The notes under the pieces: generated by a model
What the model saw: the letters and a program-made list of their open reading frames with translations, nothing else
Databases searched by the model: none
What the model was told of the DNA's origin: nothing
Made by a program: the position numbers and the translations under genes
Shown: piece by piece, positions 50,035-59,232 of the stretch
Position numbering within the stretch: the first letter of the stretch is position 1
How the letters are laid out: the number at the start of each line of letters is the position of its first letter
Source of the DNA: Gordonia sp. ABSL11-1
Lineage (GTDB): Bacteria; Actinomycetota; Actinomycetes; Mycobacteriales; Mycobacteriaceae
Direction of reading: 5' to 3'
Length of the DNA: 64,000 nucleotides
NCBI RefSeq assembly: GCF_030315685.1
Contig: NZ_JASXSI010000022.1
Coordinates: 22,798 to 86,797, forward strand

Positions 50035-51390
50035 ATGACCACCATCCACGACATCGCGAGTCATCCACGTCCGCCGGCGGTTCCCTTGCCGCGGTGGAGG
50101 ATTCTACGAGAGATGCGCCAATTCCACACGGCAAGCGAGAGATTCCGTGATCTCGCCGGCGGGGTGACGATTGTGCGTCTCGTCCCGGCGTGGTTGTCAC
50201 CGCCGTTCGTCTGGGTGGCTTCTCCGCAGGGCGTGCACGATGTCCTCACCGCGCCTCGCGGAGTCATCGACAAGAGGACCACGACTCACCGGCAGTTGCA
50301 ATACATCGCCGGCGAGAACCTCTTCGATCTCGACGACGCACCGTGGCAACCGCGCAGGAGGGCGCTGCAACCGGTGTTCACCAAGCAACGCGTGCATTCC
50401 TACGGCGGCGAGATGGCGGCGGCGGCGACCGGGGTGGCGGAGGGCTGGGCCGACGGCGTAACGGTCGATCTCGATCGGGAAGCACGGCACGTCACGATCG
50501 ATGCTCTGGCCCGGTCGGTCCTCGGATGCCGTCTGGACCACCTGGACGAGTTGAGTCGGGACGTACGGGCCGTCATCGAGCACGCGGCCGACCGCGGTAT
50601 GCGACCGTTGAATCCACCACATTGGCTACCCACCCCGGGACACCGTACGGCATACGCGGCCGTCGGTCGGGTGCGTGAGCTGGGGCGGGGCATCGTGGAG
50701 CGTTGCCGTCAGGATCCCGACGCCGAGGCCCCGCTGGTCCACGTCCTGCTGGCGGCGCGCGACCCCGACACCGGCGAGGCGCTGACCGACGAGCAGATTG
50801 TCGACGAACTGGTCGCCTTCCTCGTTGCGGGGCAGGACACCACCGCGACGCTGCTGGCATACAGCCTGTGGGCGTTGGGGCATCGCCCGCAGATGCAGGA
50901 GCGTATCCGGGAAGAGGTATCTGCTTGCGGAACAGGATGTTTGACACCGGACGACATCGACGGACTCGAGTACACCGTGCAGGTGCTGCACGAGGCGTTG
51001 CGGCTGTGCCCGCCGGCGCCGGCCGTGGCGCGGACCGCGATACGCGACCTCGTCGTCGATGGCTTCAGGGTCGAGGCGGGTAGCATTCTGATCACGTCGT
51101 TTTATGCGCTTCATCGCGATCCGGCACTGTGGGAGGAGCCGCTCACCTTCGATCCCGAGCGGTTCGGGCCTGATCGCAGGAGGTCGATCGACCGTTGGCA
51201 GTACTTGCCGTTCGGCGCGGGCCGGCGGTCCTGCGTCGGCGACCATTTCGCGATGCTGGAGGCGGCGATCGGACTGGCGAGCATCGTGCGTGACGTCGAC
51301 GTCGTCTCGGCCGGCCCGGAGTTTCCGACGACGACTCCATTCACCCTGGTGGCCGACGGACCGATCGAGGCGCGCGTCCGCCGGCGGTGA
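50035..51390 (+). CDS. cytochrome P450
   Basis: Heme monooxygenase of 451 residues. The oxygen-activation helix carries AGQDTT (265-270), the ExxR pair is Glu320/Arg323 and the heme Cys is Cys400 in FGAGRRSCVG. The ATG at 50035 is 7 bases after GGAGG. Its pattern (LPFGAGRRSCVGDHFAMLEA, N-terminal Pro-rich PPAVPLPRW) fits the fatty-acid/lipid hydroxylase-like P450 branch. No ferredoxin or reductase gene is adjacent, so electrons must come from elsewhere. Confidence 0.92.
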   Translation: MTTIHDIASHPRPPAVPLPRWRILREMRQFHTASERFRDLAGGVTIVRLVPAWLSPPFVWVASPQGVHDVLTAPRGVIDKRTTTHRQLQYIAGENLFDLDDAPWQPRRRALQPVFTKQRVHSYGGEMAAAATGVAEGWADGVTVDLDREARHVTIDALARSVLGCRLDHLDELSRDVRAVIEHAADRGMRPLNPPHWLPTPGHRTAYAAVGRVRELGRGIVERCRQDPDAEAPLVHVLLAARDPDTGEALTDEQIVDELVAFLVAGQDTTATLLAYSLWALGHRPQMQERIREEVSACGTGCLTPDDIDGLEYTVQVLHEALRLCPPAPAVARTAIRDLVVDGFRVEAGSILITSFYALHRDPALWEEPLTFDPERFGPDRRRSIDRWQYLPFGAGRRSCVGDHFAMLEAAIGLASIVRDVDVVSAGPEFPTTTPFTLVADGPIEARVRRR

Positions 51391-51462
51391 GCGGTCTCCG
51401 GACATCGGAGGGACGGTGTTCATCGGCTGTTCGCGCCTGCATCATCGGGTCTCGGATCACTG

Positions 51463-51478
51463 GTCAGCATGTGCTGAC
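51463..51478. promoter_or_regulatory. perfect 16-bp palindrome upstream of mgtA
   Basis: GTCAGCATGTGCTGAC ends 11 bases before the mgtA ATG. The position suggests an operator overlapping the promoter or leader; no cognate regulator is visible. Confidence 0.4.
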
Positions 51479-51489
51479 ACGATGGCGGC

Positions 51490-52647
51490 ATGCGGGTAGC
51501 GATCGTTGCCGAGAGTTTCCTGCCGCAGATGAACGGAGTGGTCAACTCCGTACTGCGGGTGGTCGACCATATCGAGCGCACCGGGCACGAGGCCGTGGTG
51601 ATCGCGCCGGGCACCCCACGCGGGGAGGCCGGGGCGCCCCGGCTCATCGGCCGCCGGACCCCGGTTCACCTGCTCCCGTCGGTGATGGTGCCGAAGGTGA
51701 CGTCGTTGCCGATCGGGGTGCCGACGCCCACGCTCTACCGCGCTCTGCGCGACGTCGATCCCGATGTCGTGCACCTCGCGTCGCCGTTCGTCGTCGGCGC
51801 GGCCGGGGCGGTGGCCGCTCGTCTGCTCGACCTGCCGTCGGTGGCGGTGTTCCAGACCGACGTCGCCGGATTCGCCGCCAGCTACGGGCTGGCAGTCACG
51901 TCGCGACTGGCGTGGCGCTACACGCGGCGACTGCACGAGCTGTGCGACCGCACCTTGGCGCCGTCCACCGAGACGATGACAACCCTGGCAGCGCATGGTG
52001 TTCCGCGACTCTACCGATGGGGACGCGGCGTCGACGTCGAACAGTTCGATCCCCGGCACGCCGATCCGGTGCTGCGTGCGCGCTGGGGTACTTCGCCGGA
52101 GGGGCACCGTCGCCTTGTCGTCGGGTTCGTCGGACGGCTGGCACCGGAGAAGCAGATCGACCGTCTCGCGGGTATCGGCAACGATCCGTCGGTGCAGCTC
52201 GTCATCGTCGGCGACGGGCCGGAACGCGAACGGCTGCAGGCGATGATGCCGCGCGCGCATTTCACCGGCGAACTGCGCGGCGCGGATCTGGCGCGGGCCT
52301 ACGCGAGCTTCGACGTGTTCGTCCATGCAGGCGAACACGAGACGTTCTGCCAGACGGTCCAGGAGGCGATGGCCAGCGGACTGCCCGTCGTCGGTCCCGA
52401 CGCCGGGGGCCCGCGCGACCTCATCGGCCACTGCCGCACCGGCTATCTGCTCCCGCCACGTGAGTTCGCCGAGCGGCTGCCCGCCGTCATCGACGTGTTG
52501 CGCGACGACGCCCTGCGCGCCGAGTTCGGGCGCGCCGGACTCGGCGCGGTGCGTGCACGCACCTGGCCTGCGGTCTGCGACGAACTGCTCGGTCACTACC
52601 GGGCCGTCACCGGCGGCGATCAGGCGGTGGCCTCGCTGGCCGGATGA
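51490..52647 (+). CDS. mgtA: GDP-mannose-dependent alpha-mannosyltransferase MgtA
   Basis: GT4 enzyme of 385 residues equivalent to Rv0557 by sequence pattern and position before menG. In mycobacteria and corynebacteria it mannosylates a glycolipid of the lipomannan pathway. AESFLPQMNGVVNSVLR, the acceptor-side TDVAGFAASYG, VGFVGRLAPEKQIDRL and the EX7E motif (HETFCQTVQEAM) are all intact. Leader short; ATG at 51490. Confidence 0.9.
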   Translation: MRVAIVAESFLPQMNGVVNSVLRVVDHIERTGHEAVVIAPGTPRGEAGAPRLIGRRTPVHLLPSVMVPKVTSLPIGVPTPTLYRALRDVDPDVVHLASPFVVGAAGAVAARLLDLPSVAVFQTDVAGFAASYGLAVTSRLAWRYTRRLHELCDRTLAPSTETMTTLAAHGVPRLYRWGRGVDVEQFDPRHADPVLRARWGTSPEGHRRLVVGFVGRLAPEKQIDRLAGIGNDPSVQLVIVGDGPERERLQAMMPRAHFTGELRGADLARAYASFDVFVHAGEHETFCQTVQEAMASGLPVVGPDAGGPRDLIGHCRTGYLLPPREFAERLPAVIDVLRDDALRAEFGRAGLGAVRARTWPAVCDELLGHYRAVTGGDQAVASLAG

Positions 52648-52700
52648 CGTCGGCGTTCGACGACGCCGTCGTCGCCGGCGGGGGTACGAGGCGGTAGGTT

Positions 52701-53405
52701 GTGAGCATGGGAACCGGCTCGCAGGATCGTGCAACCCTCGACAAGGACCCGGCCGAGGTCGCGGCCATGTTCGACGGTGTGGCCAAGCGCTACGACCTGA
52801 CCAACACGGTGCTGTCGTTCGGGCAGGATCGCGGCTGGCGACGCACGACACGCAAGGCCCTGGCGCTACGGCACGGCGACATCGTGCTCGACCTGGCGGC
52901 CGGTACCGCGGTGTCGACGGTGGAGCTGGCGACGTCGGGCGCGCACTGCATCGCCGCCGACTTCTCGCTCGGCATGCTGAAGGCCGGTGCGCACCGAGAC
53001 GTGCCCAAGGTGGCGGCCGACGCCCTGGCCCTCCCGTTCGCCGACGAGTCGTTCGACGCGGCGACCATCTCCTTTGGCCTGCGCAACGTGCACGACGCCC
53101 CGAAGGCGCTGTCGGAGCTGCGGCGAGTGTTGAAACCCGGTGGCCGACTGGTGATCTGCGAGTTCTCGACGCCGACGTTCCGTGCGTTCCGCACCGTGTA
53201 CATGGAGTATCTGATGAAGGCGCTGCCCGCTGTCGCGACGAAGGTGTCGAGCAACCCGGCGGCGTATGTCTATCTCGCCGAGTCGATCCGGGCGTGGCCC
53301 GACCAGACCCGGCTCGCCGCGCTGCTGCGGGACGCGGGGTTCACCAAGGTCGACTGGCAGAACCTCACCGGCGGTATCGCCGCGATCCATTCCGCGGTGC
53401 GCTGA
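52701..53405 (+). CDS. menG: demethylmenaquinone methyltransferase MenG/UbiE
   Basis: Protein of 234 residues that methylates demethylmenaquinone with SAM, the last ring step. VAKRYDLTNTVLSFGQDRGWRR, VLDLAAGTAVSTVELA, the pattern DALALPFADESFDAATISFGLRNV and LKPGGRLVICEFSTP are UbiE signatures. GTG at 52701 or ATG at 52707; almost no leader precedes either, so the mRNA may be leaderless. It lies 53 bp after mgtA, as in M. tuberculosis. Confidence 0.95.
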   Translation: MSMGTGSQDRATLDKDPAEVAAMFDGVAKRYDLTNTVLSFGQDRGWRRTTRKALALRHGDIVLDLAAGTAVSTVELATSGAHCIAADFSLGMLKAGAHRDVPKVAADALALPFADESFDAATISFGLRNVHDAPKALSELRRVLKPGGRLVICEFSTPTFRAFRTVYMEYLMKALPAVATKVSSNPAAYVYLAESIRAWPDQTRLAALLRDAGFTKVDWQNLTGGIAAIHSAVR

Positions 53406-53463
53406 GGGCAGGGTGGTTCCGTCGGCGTGACTTCGGTGGCCGTCGGCGGGTTTTCGGGAAGGC

Positions 53464-54438
53464 TCAGCCGGCGGTCTGGGTCTCGGCCCCCGAGTCGTCG
53501 GCGGCCCGATGGCGGGGGACCGGGCAGCCCGGGGCGAAGGTGCCCAACTCGCCCAGCTGGTAGCCCCTGGGGTAGCCGCGCACCTGCGACATCTGCCGCC
53601 CGTAGATCGGTTCGGGCCGGGGTGAACCGAGGTATCGGATGACCAGGCCGCGTGACTTGAGTCCGCCGCGGACGAGCACGCGTTCGACGGCGGTCGGTGT
53701 CGGGAAGCCGAAGGCGGCGAGAAGGCGCTCGTCCATGAGCGCGAACGACATCCGTCGCACGACGCGACGCGGCAGTAGCCGGTATGGCAGAAAGGTACCG
53801 AGCAGGTCGAGGGTGGCGTCGGCGACGGCGAGCGACTTCTCCTGGTACGCGAAGTGTTTCGTCTCGTAGTCGACGTAAAACTTCTCGAACTCCTCGTAGG
53901 TCTCGGGAATGTCCTTGATGGCCATGTGTTTTCCGAGGCGGCGGTAGTAGTTGGTGAGACCGGTGACCTCGTGGTGGGTCAGTCTGCGCCACTCGTAGGC
54001 GTTCACCCATTCGACCGGGCACACGACGAATGTCGCCAGGACATAGAGCATGTCGTCGTTGGAGATGTCGTACATCGCGTGCATCTGATTGATCCGCCGG
54101 ATACCCGCGCGGCCGGCGGGGCTGTCGAAGCCGTGTTCGATCGGGGCGTCGAGCAGCAGGACCGTGTCGTCGTAGCGCTTCTGGGTCTGTTCGGTGAACT
54201 GCCCGGTGTCGTAGAGGAGTTCGCCGATCGACGGCACGGCGTAGGTGCGGAAGAGGGCGAAACTCAAGGCCTGGGTGATGCCCCAGGGGAACTCGTGGGT
54301 GCCGAGAAGTCGGGCGATCGCCACGGGGTCGTCGTCGGCGTCGATGCGTGCGATCTCGGCGCGCAGGCGGTGACGCGCGAGGTGGCGGTCGGCCAGGGCC
54401 CGCCGTGCACGGGTCGCGAGAGAGGCAACGTTCGACAT
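53464..54438 (-). CDS. oxygenase MpaB family protein (DUF2236)
   Basis: Helical protein of 324 residues of the MpaB/DUF2236 family, heme-associated oxygenases related to latex-clearing protein. Candidate heme-site histidines occur in EFPWGITQALSFALFRTYAVPS context and RRLTHHEVTGL; YEEFEKFYVDYETKHFAY follows. It could oxidise an isoprenoid or other lipid, which fits the prenyl genes beside it, though this is inferred. The 3' end is convergent with menG. Confidence 0.78.
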   Translation of the reverse strand: MSNVASLATRARRALADRHLARHRLRAEIARIDADDDPVAIARLLGTHEFPWGITQALSFALFRTYAVPSIGELLYDTGQFTEQTQKRYDDTVLLLDAPIEHGFDSPAGRAGIRRINQMHAMYDISNDDMLYVLATFVVCPVEWVNAYEWRRLTHHEVTGLTNYYRRLGKHMAIKDIPETYEEFEKFYVDYETKHFAYQEKSLAVADATLDLLGTFLPYRLLPRRVVRRMSFALMDERLLAAFGFPTPTAVERVLVRGGLKSRGLVIRYLGSPRPEPIYGRQMSQVRGYPRGYQLGELGTFAPGCPVPRHRAADDSGAETQTAG

Positions 54439-54464
54439 GGAAGAAACATATCACCGAAATTGTG

Positions 54465-55763
54465 TCATTGAAATGGTGGGCGGTGGTCGACACGGCTGGA
54501 GACGCGACCGGTGGTACGCCAGGCGCGGGCGACCAGGTCGGCGTCGTCGGGGGTGATGAGATTGCCCATCACTCGCACGACCAGCGACATCAGCCACGCC
54601 GACCGGATGCCGGGACGCCCGAGGGTGGGGACGGCCTGCGGGACCGTCAGGACGCCGGCGAGACGGCGGGCAGCGGAGAACGCGAGCCCGTAGTGCTCGA
54701 CGAGGATGTCGCGCCAGCGGCCGGTGTGGTCGGGGGAGCGGCGCGTGTCGTCGAGGAGTTCGACGGCGAGGCGGCCGGTCTCGAGCGCGTAGTCGATACC
54801 CTCGCCGTTGAGCGGGTTCACGCAGGCGGCGGCGTCACCGATCAGCATCCAGTTCGGTCCGGCGACACCGGAGACCGCGCCACCCATCGGCAGCAGCGCC
54901 GACGTCAGGCGGGAGGGGGTGCCGGTGATCGCCCACTCGTCGCCGACCATCCGGGCGTAGTACTCGAGGATGGGCCGTAATGCCATGTGTGCCGGTCGTT
55001 TCGCTGTGGCGAGCGCGCCGACGCCGACGTTGAGCACGCCGCCGGACAGATCGCCGAGCGGGCCGGGCGGGACGTCGCCCAGCGGGAACACCCAGCCGTA
55101 GCCGGGCAGCAGTGCGCCGTCGGGACCGCGGAGCTCGAGGTGGGATCCCATCCACGGGTCGTCGGCGCGCCCGGACGGGACATACGCGCGCGCCGCGACA
55201 CCATAAGCGGTGTCGCGGTGCCACTCTCGCCCGAGTGCCTTGCCCAACCCCGACCGCACACCGTCGGCGACAATGACGTCGCGCACCGCGATCGGCCAAC
55301 GGCCGCCGGGAGAGTCGACGACGACCTCGGCGATCCGGCCATCGCGCATCGTGACGTCGACAGCCTTGTGGCCCTGCACCATTCGTGCTCCGCGGGCGAC
55401 AGCCAGCTCGCGGATCGCATCATCGAGCTCCATACGGGAGATGGCGCTGCCGTAACCCGGGAACCGGCCCGACGGCCAACGGATGTGCTGCTGCGCACCC
55501 CAGCCGTGCAGATGCAGGCCGTCGATGCGCGGGCGGTCGTCGAGGTAGGCGGCGAGGCCGAGGTGATCGAGCTCGGCGACGGCCCGCGGTGTCAGGCCGT
55601 CGCCGCACGTCTTGTCGCGGGGGAACGTGGCTGCGTCGAGCAGCACGACCTCGTGTCCGGCGGTCGCGGCATGGGCGGCCGCCGCGGACCCGCCGGGGCC
55701 CGCGCCGACGACGAGGACGTCGGCGTGCTCGGGGATCGGGCGCGGGTCGATGTCGCTACTCAC
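54465..55763 (-). CDS. menJ: menaquinone/geranylgeranyl reductase, MenJ-like
   Basis: FAD-dependent reductase of 432 residues equivalent to Rv0561c (MenJ), which saturates one isoprene unit of menaquinone. FAD motif VLVVGAGPGGSAAAAHAA, the CGDGLTPRAV segment, and the second FAD motif MLIGDAAACVNPLNGEGIDYAL are typical of geranylgeranyl reductases. GTG start at 55763. Divergent from the prenyl synthase gene that supplies the tail, 66 bp apart. Confidence 0.9.
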   Translation of the reverse strand: MSSDIDPRPIPEHADVLVVGAGPGGSAAAAHAATAGHEVVLLDAATFPRDKTCGDGLTPRAVAELDHLGLAAYLDDRPRIDGLHLHGWGAQQHIRWPSGRFPGYGSAISRMELDDAIRELAVARGARMVQGHKAVDVTMRDGRIAEVVVDSPGGRWPIAVRDVIVADGVRSGLGKALGREWHRDTAYGVAARAYVPSGRADDPWMGSHLELRGPDGALLPGYGWVFPLGDVPPGPLGDLSGGVLNVGVGALATAKRPAHMALRPILEYYARMVGDEWAITGTPSRLTSALLPMGGAVSGVAGPNWMLIGDAAACVNPLNGEGIDYALETGRLAVELLDDTRRSPDHTGRWRDILVEHYGLAFSAARRLAGVLTVPQAVPTLGRPGIRSAWLMSLVVRVMGNLITPDDADLVARAWRTTGRVSSRVDHRPPFQ

Positions 55764-55829
55764 CCGACCAGTATGTCGGCCCTCACCCGACCACCCTCTC
55801 GGCGCGGGTCAACGACTACGCTCGGCATC

Positions 55830-56906
55830 ATGGCAGCCGTGCCCGATGGCCGGTTGCTCCGACGTCGAGATGGAGCGGCAGAGCGCGTGAAGTCCACATT
55901 CGCCGGGTTGGACCTGGGCACCGATGAGTTCGCCGAGACCGTCCGGGGGTCGTTGGCGCAGGTCGAGGACCTGTTGTTGACGGAGTTGTCGTCGGGCGAC
56001 GAGATCATGACGGAGGCCGCCACGCATCTGGCGAAAGCCGGCGGCAAGCGGTTCCGTCCCATGTTCGCGATCCTGGCCGCCCAGTTCGGTGCGCGTCCGC
56101 AGGCGTCGGGGGTGATCACGTCGGCCACCGTCGTCGAGATGATCCACCTGGCCACGCTGTATCACGACGACGTCATGGACGAGGCCCAGCTGCGTCGCGG
56201 TGCACCCAGCGCGAACGCGCGGTGGACGAACTCGGTCGCCATCCTGTCCGGCGACTTCCTGTTCGCGCGGGCGTCGCGGCTGGTGTCGACGCTGGGACCC
56301 GACGCCGTCCGGATCATCGCGGAGACGTTCGCCGAACTGGTCACCGGGCAGATGCGCGAGACCGTCGGCGTGCGCGGGGGCGGCGACCCGATCGAGCACT
56401 ATCTGCGGGTGGTGTGGGAGAAGACCGGATCGCTGATCGCGGCGTCGGGCCGATTCGGCGCGATGGCGTCGGACGCGACTCCCGACGACATCGAGCGGCT
56501 CTCGAAGCTCGGCGACATCATCGGCACCGCGTTCCAGGTGTCCGACGACATCATCGACATCAGCTCGGTCAGCGGCGACTCGGGCAAGACGCCGGGCACG
56601 GATCTGCGTGAGGGTGTGCACACGCTGCCGGTGCTGTACGCCGTGCGCGGTGACGACGCGGCGTCGAAGCGGTTGCGTGAGCTGCTCGTCGACCCCCGGA
56701 CAGGTGCTGCCGTGCCGGTCACCGACGACGCCGTGGTCGCCGAGGCGATCGAGGTGCTCAACTCGTCGTCGGGCATGGGCGCCGCGCATGATCGCCTGCG
56801 GGCCTACGCCGACGAGGCGCAGGCCGTGCTCGCCGAGCTTCCCGACGGTCCCGCTCACCAGGCGTTGTCGTCGCTGGTGCGGTACACGATCGACCGCACC
56901 GGATAA
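55830..56906 (+). CDS. polyprenyl diphosphate synthase, GrcC1-like
   Basis: Trans-prenyltransferase of 358 residues that builds the long isoprenoid chain for menaquinone. First Asp-rich motif DDVMD at 113-117 with following RRG, second DDIID in VSDDIIDISS, and GGKRFRP near residue 71. The bulky residues before the first motif set chain length and fit a long-chain (hepta- to nonaprenyl) enzyme. ATG at 55830; the open frame before it is antisense to menJ. Confidence 0.92.
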   Translation: MAAVPDGRLLRRRDGAAERVKSTFAGLDLGTDEFAETVRGSLAQVEDLLLTELSSGDEIMTEAATHLAKAGGKRFRPMFAILAAQFGARPQASGVITSATVVEMIHLATLYHDDVMDEAQLRRGAPSANARWTNSVAILSGDFLFARASRLVSTLGPDAVRIIAETFAELVTGQMRETVGVRGGGDPIEHYLRVVWEKTGSLIAASGRFGAMASDATPDDIERLSKLGDIIGTAFQVSDDIIDISSVSGDSGKTPGTDLREGVHTLPVLYAVRGDDAASKRLRELLVDPRTGAAVPVTDDAVVAEAIEVLNSSSGMGAAHDRLRAYADEAQAVLAELPDGPAHQALSSLVRYTIDRTG

Positions 56907-57023
56907 CCACCGCATAACGCCGGACCGCGGTCCGGAACTTCTGCCCCCGGTCGGATCGTTTGACAGAGTGATTGGGACCCAGGCGAGGGCGCCGGGTCGA
57001 CCCGCTCGACAGACGAGGGACAG

Positions 57024-57887
57024 ATGCATTTCAACGGCCTGAAGACCGCCGCGATGATGGGGCTGATGTCGGCGATCATCGTCGGCATCGGTGCGCTCTT
57101 CCGCAGTCCGACGATCTTGCTGATCGCGGTGGTCGCCGCCGTCGGCATGAACGCCTACGTCTACTTCAACTCGGCGAAACTGGCGCTGCGCTCGATGCAC
57201 GCACAGCCGGTCACCGAGGTCGAGGCGCCGGTCCTGTACCGCATCGTGCGTGAGCTCGCGACGTCCGCGCGTCAGCCGATGCCGGCGCTCTACATCAGCC
57301 CCACCGAGTCGCCGAACGCGTTCGCGACCGGCCGCAACCCGAAGAACGCCGCGGTGTGCTGCACCGCCGGGATCATGCGACTGCTCGACGAGCGCGAGTT
57401 GCGTGCCGTGCTGGGGCACGAGCTGTCGCACGTCTACAACCGCGACATCCTCATCTCGTCGATAGCCGGGGCGATGGCGTCGATCATCACCGGACTCGCG
57501 AACTTCGCGTTCTTCTTCGGCGGCAACCGCGACGGCAACGGTCCGGGCCTGCTCGGCGTCCTGCTGATCACCTTCCTCGGCCCGCTCGCGGCGACGGTCA
57601 TCAAGATGTCGGTGTCGCGGTCGCGCGAGTACCAGGCCGACGAGTCGGGCGCCGAGCTGACCGGTGATCCGCTGGCGCTCGCGTCCGCGCTCGCCAAGAT
57701 CAGCGGCGGCATCGACCGCGCACCCCTCGCGCCGGATCCGAAGATCGAGTCGCAGTCACACCTGATGATCGCCAACCCGTTCCGCGGTGGCGGCGTCGCG
57801 AAGCTGTTCTCCACGCACCCGCCGACCGCGGATCGCATCGCCCGGCTGCAGGAGATGGCGAGGCGGGGGCCGCATTCGGGCCGGTGA
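57024..57887 (+). CDS. htpX: membrane protease HtpX
   Basis: M48 zinc protease of 287 residues that degrades damaged membrane proteins. Two N-terminal helices, the zinc motif HELSH with the downstream Glu in SREYQADESGAEL, and two further helices between them match HtpX; STHPPTADRIARL ends the domain. It follows the prenyl synthase as in Rv0562-Rv0563. Confidence 0.95.
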   Translation: MHFNGLKTAAMMGLMSAIIVGIGALFRSPTILLIAVVAAVGMNAYVYFNSAKLALRSMHAQPVTEVEAPVLYRIVRELATSARQPMPALYISPTESPNAFATGRNPKNAAVCCTAGIMRLLDERELRAVLGHELSHVYNRDILISSIAGAMASIITGLANFAFFFGGNRDGNGPGLLGVLLITFLGPLAATVIKMSVSRSREYQADESGAELTGDPLALASALAKISGGIDRAPLAPDPKIESQSHLMIANPFRGGGVAKLFSTHPPTADRIARLQEMARRGPHSGR

Positions 57888-57919
57888 TGCGTGATGCGTG
57901 ATGCGCTAAGGTTGCTCAT

Positions 57920-58153
57920 ATGAGGACCACTCTGGACATCGACCCTCGCGTGCTGGCAGCGGCGCGCGCACGGGTCAACGCCGGGGAGAACAAGAGTCTG
58001 GGTGAAGCCGTGTCCGACCTCGCCCTCGCCGGGCTGTCGGACGGCGACCGTGCCGCTTCGCCGACCGACAGCAATGGACTCGTGCTGTTGCCCATCACTC
58101 CCGGCCATGTCGTGACCGATGAGATGGTCGCCGACGCCCTGCTCGATGAGTGA
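57920..58153 (+). CDS. vapB: VapB-type antitoxin
   Basis: A 77-residue protein with an N-terminal ribbon-helix-helix segment (MRTTLDIDPRVLAAARARVN) and an acidic toxin-binding tail. Three tandem TGATGCG repeats (57887-57908) lie in its promoter. It overlaps the VapC gene by 8 bases, so the pair is translationally coupled and should autoregulate. Confidence 0.83.
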   Translation: MRTTLDIDPRVLAAARARVNAGENKSLGEAVSDLALAGLSDGDRAASPTDSNGLVLLPITPGHVVTDEMVADALLDE

Positions 58154-58574
58154 GACCGACCTGCCGGACGTCAACGTCCTGGTTGCGCTCGTCCACCCCG
58201 GGCACGTTCACCATCAGCCCGCCCAGGAGTGGTTCGCCGATGTCGTCCGCTTTGCGACGACACCGATCACCGAAGCCGGGTTGATGCGCGTGGCGCTCAA
58301 TCGCACGGTGATGGGGCGCGCCGTGCGCGGCGGGGACGCGGTTGCGACGTTGCGGTCGCTCCGTGCGCATGACCGGGCGACATTTCTGGCCGACGATTCG
58401 TCCCTGGCGGATGCAGCGATCGACCTTGCCGGACTCGTCGGCTTCCGACAGGTCACGGATCTTCATCTGGTGAATCTGGCAGCTCGCAGCGGTGCCCGAC
58501 TCGTCACGTTCGACACGAAGATCGAGCCGGTGCTCGGCCCGTCCGATCGCCGACTGGTGCTCACGCTGTCCTGA
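58146..58574 (+). CDS. vapC: VapC-type PIN ribonuclease toxin
   Basis: PIN-domain protein of 142 residues. Conserved acidic residues are in LPDVNVLVALV, ITEAGLMR, the ADDSSLADAAIDL region and HLVNLAARSGARLVTFD. VapC toxins cut specific tRNA or rRNA sites. ATG at 58146 overlaps VapB. Both genes look intact. Confidence 0.85.
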   Translation: MSETDLPDVNVLVALVHPGHVHHQPAQEWFADVVRFATTPITEAGLMRVALNRTVMGRAVRGGDAVATLRSLRAHDRATFLADDSSLADAAIDLAGLVGFRQVTDLHLVNLAARSGARLVTFDTKIEPVLGPSDRRLVLTLS

Positions 58575-58632
58575 CAGCGATCGGGACCGTCCGTCAGCGT
58601 GTTGCGCTCTCACCGAAATCGCCGACGGCACG

Positions 58633-58692
58633 CACCTCATCTGTCGGGAGCCACCTTCGCAAGTGGGAAGGTGGCTCCCGACAGATGAGGTG
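58633..58692. repeat. perfect 25-bp inverted repeat
   Basis: Arms 58633-58657 and 58668-58692 are exact reverse complements around a 10-base loop. It lies between convergent vapC and yajQ, so it may end transcription from both sides, but the stem is far longer than usual terminators and lacks a T run. Confidence 0.75.
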
Positions 58693-58740
58693 GCTCGGTC
58701 AGCGCCTCGGTCGGCACACGATCAGCAGGGGTGAGGTCGC

Positions 58741-59232
58741 CTAGCGATAGTTGACGAACTGCAGGGCGATCCCGAAGTCCTCGCCCTTGAGCAGGGCGAT
58801 GACCGCCTGCAGATCGTCACGCTTCTTGCTCGACACCCGCAGTTCCTCGCCCTGGATCTGAGCCTTCACGCCCTTCGGGCCCTCGTCGCGGATCTTCTTC
58901 GAGATCTTCTTCGCGTGCTCGGAGTCGATCCCCTCGACGATCTTGCCGGCGATCTTGAAGGTCTTGCCCGACGCCGACGGCTCGCCCGCGTCGAACGCCT
59001 TCAGCGAGATGTCGCGACGGATCAGCTTCTCCTTGAACACCTCGAGCCCGGCCTGGGCGCGCTCCTCGGCGTCGGAGGTGATGACGATGTTCTCCTCGCC
59101 GGACCACTCGATGCCGGTGTTGGTGCCGCGGAAGTCGTAGCGCTGCGACAGCTCCTTGGCCGCCTGATTGAGGGCGTTGTCGACCTCTTGACGGTCGACC
59201 TTGCTCACCACGTCGAACGATGAATCTGCCAT
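58741..59232 (-). CDS. YajQ family nucleotide-binding protein
   Basis: Protein of 163 residues with the two-lobed YajQ fold: SSFDVVSKVDRQEVDNALNQA at the start and GEDFGIALQFVNYR at the end are diagnostic. Some YajQ proteins bind c-di-GMP, which would link it to the cyclase and phosphodiesterase genes at 24-28 kb; whether this one does is untested. Equivalent to Rv0566c. Confidence 0.93.
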   Translation of the reverse strand: MADSSFDVVSKVDRQEVDNALNQAAKELSQRYDFRGTNTGIEWSGEENIVITSDAEERAQAGLEVFKEKLIRRDISLKAFDAGEPSASGKTFKIAGKIVEGIDSEHAKKISKKIRDEGPKGVKAQIQGEELRVSSKKRDDLQAVIALLKGEDFGIALQFVNYR

